Of a DNA stretch of 64,000 nucleotides, positions 54,620 through 64,000 are shown piece by piece. The position numbers were made by a program, and so were the translations under genes. Position 1 is the stretch's first letter, and each line of letters begins with the position of its first letter. The stretch is from Corylus avellana (taxonomy: Eukaryota; Streptophyta; Magnoliopsida; Fagales; Betulaceae): the NCBI RefSeq assembly GCF_901000735.1, contig NC_081542.1, positions 15,787,577 through 15,851,576 on the forward strand, given 5' to 3'. The notes under the pieces are model-generated. The model was not told the DNA's origin, did no database searches, and worked only from the letters and a program-made list of their open reading frames with translations.

Positions 54620-57600
54620 CAGTAGTCGTTAATGTCCCACATAATTATTAGGAGCCATCCTCCTGAAAATGCTGTTTACTTGCTTATTCACAACCGCAAC
54701 TATTCGTACGAAACCAAAAAGAAACCCCTCAAGTTCGTGTAAAATGGAGAAGAATCATATTACGGTCTAATTTTATTTTATTTTATTACTTATATTCGCT
54801 ATGTGGTAACATATATACTATTAAATTAGTAAAATTTAATTTAAACCGTAAAATAGTTCGATGGAGTAGATTATAGTCCCCGAGGGTGGACAACCAAGCT
54901 CAAGAACTTAGCCATCCCTAGTATGTGCATTAATAAATGCTGTGCGTGCGTGGCTCCAAAAGTCAGAGTTACATATGTAACGATTTTTCAAATGGTCCCA
55001 TTGATCACAATCATGATGGAGGTACATTGTTGTATTGGAGTAGGATTAGCAAGGAGATGCATATGTCGTTTGTCCTACTTCGTGATACCAGCTGCAAATG
55101 GCCCACAAGCTTCAAGTCTACTTCTTTGCTTTCTACTTCGGAAAAGTTTCCATCATATCCCATTATCCCTCTTATATTTATTCGTGGCCTCACTTAGCAA
55201 ACCTTTGCTTGTCAACTGAATTGCGTTTGAAGCAAACTAGTTTTACCTGGAGTACATTGGTGCCCTCCGAAAGATTCGGATTCTTGAAATTAAGTTTGTC
55301 CGAATTTTAGCTCTTAAGAGAAGATGCGGGGCTCACCTGCCCCAACAAGATAAACCCGACACCTTAGGTTGCCAAGGACAAGTGACTCTCCCCATCTTTC
55401 TCTCTTAAGCTATTCGAATTTTATAGAAATTGGAACAGTCTAATTCCAGATAACCCTCATTCGATTCTAGTACTTCACTCTAAGAAGTTTTGACAAAATA
55501 ACTTCAACTAGCACTAAGAACTTAAAAGACGATAAAAAATGTGATCCTCATATCCTAACTTAGTCTACTCAAATTTTATAGAAATTCAGATAGTCTATTT
55601 TACCGAATTCTCATCTCTCTCACTTTAAAATGTGTTGACAAACAAAAGGCTATAAGAGTTGCACCTAGCATCCTGTCTAGGTATCTTGGCCAGCTAACTC
55701 TTATCGAATCCATTGTTAGGAGCTTTTGAGAGTTGGAGAATGCATACTCATCAGCAGCCAAATGCTGCCTTTATACCCTACAAACTAGAAATATTTAAGA
55801 CCCCTTCTCCTTTTGTTTTAGAATTTTCTCGGCCTACCAACCATCCATAGCACATTTTTAGGGCATTTATGGCTCAAACCATGTGGGTTTTTTAGGTACA
55901 AAAAGGTATACGTCCTACGCCCTTGGACTTTCAGGTTGGGGGGGTCTCTAATATGTTGTAAAATACATGTAACTTGGACAACAAGTTGTGTTGGTGGAAC
56001 AACAGGTTGTTAATGGTCCCTCAACCTCGGATCAAGTCGCCGGCTGTTTCTAGCTGTAAAGGTCCCCCGTGGCCTCCTCCTTTTCACCCCTTACATGTGT
56101 GCTTGCCCCTTTTCTTCTTTTGTACCTTTCCTCACATGCTACAACGACTTCTACATGTTTTACACCCAGAAGCTCAAACGGGGGTATGTATTCCAGAAGT
56201 TGCGCCAGAGCCCACCACAACCGTGTCCTATTAGGATTCTCTCAAATTTTTCAAAATATGAGAGCTGAGATTTTAAAATTCAAGAATCTCATATTTTATA
56301 AAATTTGAGGAGATCTCAATATCACGGTGTCACACCTTCAAAAAAAAATATCTGTTGTCTTTTGTTTTCTAATCTCAAAACAAAAATACAAACAAACAAC
56401 GAAAAACACCAAACCCTCTAAATAAATTTTAGCTCTATGTCACATCACAACAAATTTTTTTTTTTTTTTTCAAGATAAATACTATCAATGCCAAGTATTT
56501 CTCTTTTTTCAAACCATAAACAAACAAACAGAAAAAAAAATGTCCCAAAACTAGATTAACAAACACCCCATGTGATCCGCCCTTTCATAGGCAGATTGAG
56601 ACACCGACACCTCGGACATTCCTTGAGGTCCAAACTTTCAGTTTAGATTGAAGGCCAGGTGTGGTTTATTATGTTATTTAGGTAATATGAGTAAAATAAT
56701 AGATGAACAGTATCGGCATGCAAAATGTGGACCAACTGACGCGTCTACGGCCGCTGTACCTCTCAGTACCTTTGAATGACATTTTTAACCCCATTTTACG
56801 CAATCATTTTTATTAACCTTCAAGTTGTTGTTACCACGCCGAATGAGTTGATACAACAACAACAAAAAAAAAAAGAAAAAAAGAAAAGAATCAGGATTAT
56901 CACATATGAAGCAAGCCCCGGCCAATTCCATCCACATGAATAACCTACTCTCTCCTAACCCAAAAATTACACATATTTGAGGTGGGGTGCTGGGGCGGTG
57001 GGAAAGAATCTACTCACTGTTTTGCTGTCTTTCTCTCTCCTCATGGTCCGATTTACATACCGGTTGGTTTTCGAATTTCTGACTATGAAATTGGTCTGTC
57101 GGTCGCCCTTCCCTGCTCCCATTTGCCAATTTGCCCACCACCTCTCTTCTAGAACAATCTAGCCATACCAAATGATTAAAAACAAAATTGAATTAGCACA
57201 TGATTAGAATAATTGTGACAGCAAAGCTGTCAATGTCAGACTGATCTTTTATGATTTTCACCACCCATCTTTGTGTAGGCCCTGGCCCCAGCGACTGTTG
57301 CAGGGTCCTAATCATTTTTTTTTTATAATTATAAATTAAACCTAAGCATCCCAGCCGGTAAGTTAGCAGCCAACAAAGTTAAATACTTAATTAAAAAAAA
57401 AAAAAAAACTCTATACTGACTAATCCAGAAGATGAATATAGAACAATCTAATCTAATCATAGAGCAGACTGACCACATGTAAGCCCCTGATTCCACGAGA
57501 CTCCATGCCACAAGCCACGTGTGATGCCAGGGCCAAGGGAATCGGTCCCCCGTACCCCTACTCTGGACACATCCTACGCAACAATGTCATCTGGGTCCCT

Positions 57601-58680
57601 CCCTGATGCCACCATTAACTTTATTAACAATTATTAGTTAATCTCTTCTTCTGGTGGATAATTTATTATAAATCCATTTCAAAAAGCGAGAAGAACAAGG
57701 GATTGCCAATGCCAGCAATGTGTGCGAAGGGAAACCAGCGGGAGGGTAGCTCACAAGTCTTCCGCCAATGCCACCGCGGCGCACATGTTATCTCTCATGC
57801 ATTAGATTCTTCCAATGCCCTCGATCCCTCTTGTTTTGCCTAATTTGGCTCTCCAGCCGGCACCCACGGGCGCATTCTAGACACACACACCCACTACAAG
57901 TAAATGGACAACTTCGACGGCAATTAAACATAATGCACCTTTTGCCCATCACACTCCACCATTTTCACAAATATCTTCCACGCTAAATAAAATAGGTGGA
58001 GTGCAAACCCTTCAGCACTTGAGCCACCCTATACTGCAAAGGGTACCCTTCCACTCACTCCTTGAATGCTATATCCTAAACCCCAACAATTTTAACGAAA
58101 GGGAAGACGGTGAATATAGCATGTACTTAGAAAGAGAGGAAACTCCAAAGAACAAAGACAGTCTAGACAGAGACACCAGCCAAAGACAGGATGTTTGCCT
58201 AAATAATTTGATGTTTATGGATATTAAAAGTGCAATTTGGTCATTTACGTTGTCTCCACTACCACGTGTAATATCAGCCTCCATTGCAGTTGCAGAACAG
58301 CTTTTCTTCAACTTTTTTTTGACACAGGCTCTGTTTGGCCCTATAATCAATAATGACCACGATGCTACACGATATCTAAACTGAGTCTATACATGATATA
58401 CAATAACAAATTGAATATCCTTTTTTTTGGTTTTATTTTCAGATGCAGGAATAATAGAATAGAGTACAAATTTCCTGGGAAATGAGTTAATAATAATAAC
58501 AACACTAAAATATAAATATAAATCAATAAGGGGAAGAAAAATTTCGTAGAGGTCATGGTCAAAAGAAGAAAGAGAAGAAAACACAAAATAATGAAGAAGT
58601 AAAAAATGGAAAATCAGAAGGGAGCAAAAGAAGTGACAAAACAGTCCTGGTGGGGAATTTACCGGCTGAGTGGTAATTTT
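54620..58680. other. Intergenic DNA, no supported gene
   Basis: Short frames at 54923-55219, 55974-56308, 56977-57162 and 58001-58384 match nothing I know. There are homopolymer runs near 56455-56470 and 57390-57410. The part closest to 58680 would include the 3' UTR of the GATL7-like gene. Confidence 0.4.
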
Positions 58681-58682
58681 GT

Positions 58683-59774
58683 TCAGTGAGAAAGTCCATA
58701 CAAATCGTAGGGTACCCAGAGCGCGTCCAGCGGGCAGGGCTTCCTGGAATCGAGCCTGAGCCAGGGCTTGCCGCTGCCGGACCAATGCAAAAGGCTAACC
58801 GGACCGGGGTGAAGGTCACGACAGCTGCCCCTCACGTTATCGCCACCTAAGCCGTGCTGGTTCCACCGGTGCTCGATGGGCGCCACGTATCCCGCGAAGA
58901 CCAGCAGGAACGGCGGGAGAGACCCGAGCTCGTAGATCCGGTGGCTCTTCTGGATCTCCATCCACCGCTCAATGAGACTCGTGTAACCGACCTCTCTCCA
59001 CCGCACCAGATCTATCACCATCACGCCGGTGTTGAAGTAGCACGGCTTCCGGCCCTTGAACGCGCGGGTGAGTCGCCGATTCGACCAGAACCCCGCTGTG
59101 AAGTACTTCGTGAAGTTGGCATGGCAGTACTCCGGCGCTCCGATCGTTCTGTTTCCGAGCCTCGTGGTCCAGAGCTTGGCGATATCGTCGACCACGACGA
59201 GATCGGAGTCCAGGTATATCACTCTCTGCACGCAGGACTCGAGCAGACCCGCCAAGTAATTTCTCGCGTAGTTCAACGGCTGCTCGAGCGCTTGCCTCAC
59301 CGACGTCGAGATTAGTCCCCGGACGATCTGCGGATCGAAGTAGTACACCTTGAACTTCAACTGAGGGAAAGTGGATTCCACAAGGGTTTTCAGATTCGTC
59401 TCCGAGACCAGAAAGTGGAAGAATATGCTCTCCGGGCATCGCGAGTGCTGCAGGATCGAATGGACGGCGGCGATCGAGCCACGGAGGTACTCCACGTCAA
59501 GCGTGATCGCCACGTGCACCAAATTCGGATCGCAAACCTCGGTTCCAGAGCCGACGGAGCCGCATTCATCGGCATTGCGAAATGAGGGGGCTCTTCGGAA
59601 GGAAAAGCGACCGAAGGAAGCAGAGGTGGACTCGTGGACCGGAAACCGGAGGTAGTTGTCGAGATGAGACGATCGGATGGCCTCGGCGGGAGGAAATGAC
59701 TGGAGAGAAGGCGAGAGGACGATCATGACCATTGCCGCGGAGAAGAAGCCGGAGAACCTCATAATCCAAAGCAT
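58683..59774 (-). CDS. GATL7: Galacturonosyltransferase-like GT8 protein (GATL7-like)
   Basis: An intronless gene, 363 residues from the ATG at 59774 (another ATG sits directly before it at 59777; the open frame extends further upstream but without family similarity). GATL proteins are Golgi GT8 enzymes linked to pectin and xylan synthesis. The N-terminus [39 protein letters not shown] is a signal-anchor and is shared with GATL6/7. The GT8 fold shows [21 protein letters not shown], the metal-binding DSD in [13 protein letters not shown] (about 187), [40 protein letters not shown] and [11 protein letters not shown] (about 330). The sequence is GC-rich compared with its surroundings, typical of this intronless family. 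The upstream CT/TTC-rich stretch is its 5' UTR. Confidence 0.93.
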   Translation of the reverse strand: MLWIMRFSGFFSAAMVMIVLSPSLQSFPPAEAIRSSHLDNYLRFPVHESTSASFGRFSFRRAPSFRNADECGSVGSGTEVCDPNLVHVAITLDVEYLRGSIAAVHSILQHSRCPESIFFHFLVSETNLKTLVESTFPQLKFKVYYFDPQIVRGLISTSVRQALEQPLNYARNYLAGLLESCVQRVIYLDSDLVVVDDIAKLWTTRLGNRTIGAPEYCHANFTKYFTAGFWSNRRLTRAFKGRKPCYFNTGVMVIDLVRWREVGYTSLIERWMEIQKSHRIYELGSLPPFLLVFAGYVAPIEHRWNQHGLGGDNVRGSCRDLHPGPVSLLHWSGSGKPWLRLDSRKPCPLDALWVPYDLYGLSH

Positions 59775-59998
59775 CATCACCGTGTAAACCCCCCTCCGCT
59801 TCTTCTTCTTTGACTTGAAATCAAACCGATCTGCTAGAATCGAGGAGAGGAACGCTAGGGTTCCTTTAAGGTCCGCCAGAGTTGTACCGAAAGAAAAAGT
59901 ATTAGAAGAAAAAAAATCCACACAGAGAAAGTTCTTGTTCTTCGATTCGGCTTTTGTTCTTTTTCTATCAATCAATCAAAGGATGCCGTGGGAACGAA

Positions 59999-60033
59999 GC
60001 GAAGAAGAAGAAGAAGAAGAAGAAGAAGAAGAA
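59999..60033. repeat. (GAA)n microsatellite in the GATL7-like 5' region
   Basis: About 11 GAA units, TTC on the coding strand, about 230 bp before the start codon. A (GA)n tract follows at about 60167-60212. Confidence 0.95.
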
Positions 60034-60214
60034 AGAAATATCATCCTCTCTGAGCCCCAACCAGGGCGCAGGATAAGCACCTTTCGCTACAATGCGCCGC
60101 CTCAGCCTCTCTCTACTCCCTCTCTTCTCCCCTCACTCTCTCTTGCTTGCTCCAGAAGGTGAAGCTCTAGAGAGAGATTTACAGACAGAGAGGGAGAGAG
60201 AGAAAGAGAAAGAC

Positions 60215-62130
60215 CTTTCCTTTCCAGCTTTGCGTTTTCCACCATAGAAATCCACGGCCAAACATAATTATAAAGATTTTAAAGGGTTAATATTTATATA
60301 TAAAAAAATAAAATAAATCCGATTTTTCATTTTTCATTTTTTGGGTTTTTTTAATTTTTATTTTTGTTGGTAATATACAATGCGTGTGTTTTGGTGACAG
60401 AGCCTTGTGGAAGGAAAGGACCAGCTGTCCTTGTCTTGTATCACAATGACGAATGACGATTGCGTCCCCGGCATCTACTGAACCCACACTTGGAGGTATG
60501 TACACGTCACTCTTTCTCTAGTGTTCTCATACTGTTTACTGACCGGGTCAAACCGAAAACCAAACCCCACCCGGTTTGGGTGAGACCCGCCCGATTGGCT
60601 TCGTGCCCCACTTTCGGCCGTCATACACTACCTTATCAAGGAGAGCCTGGCATTTGGTCGGTCCATGATTATATATGACACCTGAAAAAGAAAAAATGCA
60701 GGGTCACTCACAGACTTTTTATTGTGAACTTTTTTCGCTTTTGGGGCAAAAAGCTGGAACGGAGAAGGTGCTCATTGCTTTATTTTATTCATTATTTTCA
60801 TTATTTCTTTCATTTCGTGGTAGGTGTGTGATTATGATTTTTTGGGATATATTTGATTAATTTTTTGACAATTTTTATTTATTTTAATTTGAAATAGTGT
60901 TTTGTTGGGATATCAAAGGGATAAGTGTTTTTCATGGAATTCACGTTTGAGAAAAAAAAAAAAAATTACTATCAAATATATCTGCTTATTTTAAGAAAAC
61001 ATGTTACTAATAAAATAAAATAAAAAATGTTTTGTAAAATATATATGATTTCTTCAAAAATGTTTTGGACATGTCTCTTTAACGACATTTTTCTATTATT
61101 TTTTCAATTTTTATGTTAAAAATGTTTGATAACATTTTTTTCCTTTTTCTCTTTTGTTTTATTTTTCCAAAACAAAATCATTAACAACACAAAACACTCC
61201 TAACACTTTTTCAAACAAAAACAAAAATCACCATCTTAAAAATGTATTAACAAGAAAAACCAATTCTATATATATATATATATATATATATGTCACATCA
61301 GAACAATTTTTCAAACCAAGCATAAAAATAGCTTGAAAACTTTTAACAAACTTGATTTAGTTTAGGTGTTGTTTGCTGTAGTTTTTATTTTTAACTATCT
61401 AAATTTAATTTCAAGCTTTCTATGAGTAAAAGATATAGTTGAATTAAATACAAACCGTTGAAAAAATTACGGGAGCTCGCTTTTTTTTTTCTTTCTTTCT
61501 TTCTTTTTTTGGGCAATCAAACCAAATTCAAACAAACTTAAAGTGTTTTGAGTTATTTGTTAATAATTTTAAAGAGAAAAAAAAAAAAAAGTGTTATTTT
61601 CTCGTAAAAAAATATTTTCAAAGATGGACACCAAGCATCTAAAAGTGACGTGTGTAATTAGCATGTAAGAAACATTCTTTTATCCTCTTATTATCCTCTT
61701 TATGTAAATTTTAAAATTACTATTACATTTGAGATAAATCACTATTAAATTTTGATTAAATTATGATTTTAAAAGCAATATTAACATGGATAAACGAATA
61801 ATTATAGCATTGCTCTTTGTCAATAAAAATTATGACAAACTAATTTATAGAAAATTATTGCAAGAAAATTTATAGAAAAATTTTGTCCTTTAAAGATATC
61901 ACCAATCCTGGTTTGTATTTTTGGATTTTTCTTTTTGGAAATATCTATAGATTAATATCTGTGTCAACTTTGGCAATTAGTGAAAACTAGCGGGTTAAAA
62001 ATGTCTACTTCACCGAAAACTATAGGAAGTGTATTTTTTTTTTTCCTGAAACGACTATACATGCTTATAGAAGCGAAGCTGAGCTGACTGTAATTAACAG
62101 TGGTCAATACTTATCTCTTAAAATTTTGGA
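60215..62130. other. AT-rich intergenic DNA
   Basis: No gene is supported. A (TA)n tract lies at 61266-61291. A decayed foldback of the TTTTAAAA/GAGTAATGCTA type spans about 61665-61825. Confidence 0.4.
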
Positions 62131-62866
62131 AACAAATATTTGTATTATTTTTTTTAGTAATGTTATTTAGTATATTGCTATATAATTATTATGTAAATTA
62201 AATTAAATAATAGTAAAAGTAATTCATTAAATTAATATTTATAAAATTAAAATTAAAACAAATACTAATAATTTAATATTTACTTTTTACTGTCATGTTA
62301 TCGAATGATGCGAAAGTTGTAAAGAAATCTCCTAAATAGTGTTATACTTTCCGTAGCTATCTATTTCCATAATTGCATTTCTGGTTTGAAAATTGTGAAT
62401 TTAAATTGTAATCTGAGAGTGATTTCTCACTTACCTTTTCAAGCTGCATATTAAATGAAAAAAATAAAAATACACAAATAAACAAATATTTGTGTTATTA
62501 TTGAGTAATGTTATTTATGGTACGTTTGGGATTCCGATTTCGTAAGAATAATTTGCGTTTTTAAAAGATATCGCAAAACAAAATTTTCGTATATTGCTAT
62601 ATAATTATTATGTAAATTAAATTATATAATAGTAAAAATAAGTCATTAAATTAATATTTATAAAAATAAAATTAAAAAAAAAAAATACTAATAATTTAAT
62701 GTTTACTTTTTACTTCGCATTATCGAATCATGTGAAAGTTGTAAAGAAATCTCTTACATAGTATTATACTTTCCGGAGCTATCTTCTTTCCATAATTGCA
62801 TTTCTGGTCCGAAAATTATGAATTTAAATTGTAATCCGATAGTGATTTCTGGCTTACCTTTTCAAG
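62131..62866. repeat. Imperfect tandem duplication, about 280-bp units
   Basis: TATATTGCTATATAATTATT starts at 62171 and 62590 (offset 419), and similarity continues through GAAAGTTGTAAAGAAATCTC and CCATAATTGCATTTCTGGT to TTACCTTTTCAAG. Between the shared 5' flank (GTAATGTTATTTA) and the second unit is an extra 70 bp or so, starting TACGTTTGGGATTCC. Divergence between units is clearly higher than in the 241-bp repeat, so this is older. Confidence 0.8.
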
Positions 62867-62903
62867 TATTGTACAAAGCCGCATCTTAAAAAATTAAAAA
62901 GTT

Positions 62904-63003
62904 TCCAAGAGGTAGCTCAATCGGTTGGGACCACACTTAATGAAGTAGAGGTAACTAGTTCGAATCCCCCTCCCCCCTCTTATGCGGACATATAAAAAAA
63001 AAA
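62904..63003 (+). mobile_element. tRNA-derived SINE, copy 2
   Basis: It reads CCAAGAGGTAGCTCAATCGG (A-box-like), then CTAGTTCGAATCCCC (B-box-like), then a pyrimidine-rich tail, GCGGACAT and poly-A. It is flanked by AAATTAAAAA at 62891-62900 and 63001-63010, a good target-site duplication. Confidence 0.75.
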
Positions 63004-63160
63004 TTAAAAAATTAAAAAAATGCCTCAACGCCTTATTGGTTTATTCTATTATACTTATCCATTAAAATTGGTTTGTCCCTCTAACATTATTATTATTATT
63101 TAAGAAATTGAGTGAAACTTTTATTATAAAAAGATATTAAGTACAGCCTATTATAACTTA

Positions 63161-63199
<39 letters not shown>

Positions 63200-63218
63200 T
63201 GAAAAGGAAGAGATGTCA

Positions 63219-63330
63219 CCAAGAGGTAACTCAATCGCCTGGAATCACGCTTAATGAAGCGAAGGTCATTAATTCGAATCTCCCCTCTCCCTCTTGTGTA
63301 GACATGTAAAAAAAAAAAAAAAAAAAAAAA
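63219..63330 (+). mobile_element. tRNA-derived SINE, copy 3
   Basis: It reads CCAAGAGGTAACTCAATCGC, then TTAATTCGAATCTCC, then TTGTGTAGACATG and a long A run. It is the same family as copies 1 and 2 and starts about 20 bp after another A run (63165-63197). Confidence 0.7.
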
Positions 63331-64000
63331 CATAGATTTAAGGTGGTTCGACCTACGGCCTACGTCCACACACGTTACAAATCTTTAACTCTTAAGTTCT
63401 TTGTCTCTTGACTTCTTTATCTTTAGAGTTCATAAATTCAATTGGAGATTTTCTCAATTCGAAGATGTTCATTAAAAGGTCCTCTTGAAATTTATCCTCA
63501 TATGCAATGGCTCCTTCGTCTGCGAGATATCATATCCCTAGTTTGATCTACTAGGCTAATATCATAATCCTAGTCCTGAAAAGATCTTATTTTTGGATTA
63601 TGACTTGATCCATCAATTACATTGTCCATCGTGCCCGAAAAAGACTGCATCCCCACTAGCCCACCGACTCGTTCTAAGCACCGTCCCAAGGTGTCAATGA
63701 GCTTACCAAGACCCATCCTCACGTGAATAGCACACACATGAAAGGAAATTCCATATCAGCTAGCCATTCTCTATGAAAAAAGATCGAGGAAAGACAGTCC
63801 ACCAAAGGAAAAATGATACATCAACCCCTCCCAAAAAGGTAGTATCCGTTGAGTCTCCAAAAAGGACAAAAACCACCAAAAAAGGGGAAGGTGGATCATT
63901 AAGGAAAATCACGAGCACGATCGATGACCATGATTAAGAGTTGATTGACTACAATTGCCTTGATCAGGCATACAACCAAAACAATATTTAGCCTATATAA
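63331..64000. mobile_element. Probable LTR-retroelement fragment
   Basis: The start, AAGGTGGTTCGACCTACGGC, belongs to the ACGTGGTTCGGC-type block frequent in plant retroelements and also seen at about 22210. The rest is non-coding and GC-richer than the flanking DNA and runs off the window. The element ends are not visible. Confidence 0.4.

Noticed and set aside
58854..59655. Long ORFs overlapping the GATL7-like gene (plus strand 153 aa, minus strand 156 aa)
   Set aside because: Shadow frames in a GC-rich coding region, Arg-rich with no family match.
62904..63330. tRNA genes suggested by A-box and B-box-like sequences
   Set aside because: No cloverleaf can be drawn with proper acceptor and anticodon stems; poly-A tails and target-site duplications show that they are SINE copies.
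1..64000. A new multi-gene or defence-like system
   Set aside because: All credible genes belong to known plant families with unrelated roles; their proximity carries no sign of a functional cluster.

Overview
This window is nuclear DNA from a eudicot plant, most likely a woody rosid; I cannot name the species from sequence alone. The evidence is seven recognisable plant gene models with spliceosomal introns, AT-rich intergenic DNA packed with foldback MITEs, CACTA-type ends, LINE, SINE and LTR remnants, and a 100-N scaffold gap at 44290-44389. I see no rRNA, tRNA or CRISPR array and no prokaryotic or viral content.

Layout. 1-11.2 kb is repeat-rich: an LTR-like stretch, two large foldback elements, a SINE and a 5'-truncated LINE RNase H fragment. 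11.36-15.37 kb (+) is a six-exon DUF789 gene with a GC-AG intron. 19.2-21.25 kb (+) is a double Myb/SANT-like (L10-interacting MYB type) gene, possibly with a non-coding first exon near 17.6-17.8 kb. 21.64-25.95 kb (-) is a five-exon Di19 zinc-finger gene whose third intron reads as a U12-type AT-AC intron. 26.61-30.27 kb (+) is an eight-exon SYP4-type Qa-SNARE, divergent from Di19 over a 657-bp interval. 31.5-32.35 kb and about 37.7-38.09 kb are CACTA-like ends on either side of a type-B response regulator gene (33.80-37.02 kb, +).

38.55-49.02 kb holds two copies of a block carrying an intronless DYW-class PPR gene (-). The copies lie either side of the gap. They are identical over the gene and its near flanks (about 2.6 kb), then differ by about 1-1.5 % over the next 2 kb. 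This is either a recent tandem duplication or a false duplication made by the assembly. 49.78-53.68 kb (+) is CSLD5, with three identical AACGG-core (MSA-like) motifs in its upstream region. 53.95-54.43 kb is a 241-bp tandem duplication. 58.68-59.77 kb (-) is an intronless GATL7-like GT8 gene. 60.2-64 kb is repeat-rich, with two more SINE copies.

The genes do not form a pathway. They are ordinary neighbours covering cell-wall synthesis (CSLD5, GATL7-like), trans-Golgi membrane fusion (SYP4), cytokinin signalling (type-B RR), drought-linked transcription (Di19), organelle RNA editing (PPR-DYW) and two less-characterised plant families. All exon boundaries were placed by hand from GT/AG (or GC/AG, AT/AC) signals, frame continuity and remembered family sequence; no transcript data were available. 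I found no convincing new multi-gene system. The strongest leads are the U12 intron, the duplication at the gap and the motif cluster upstream of CSLD5.
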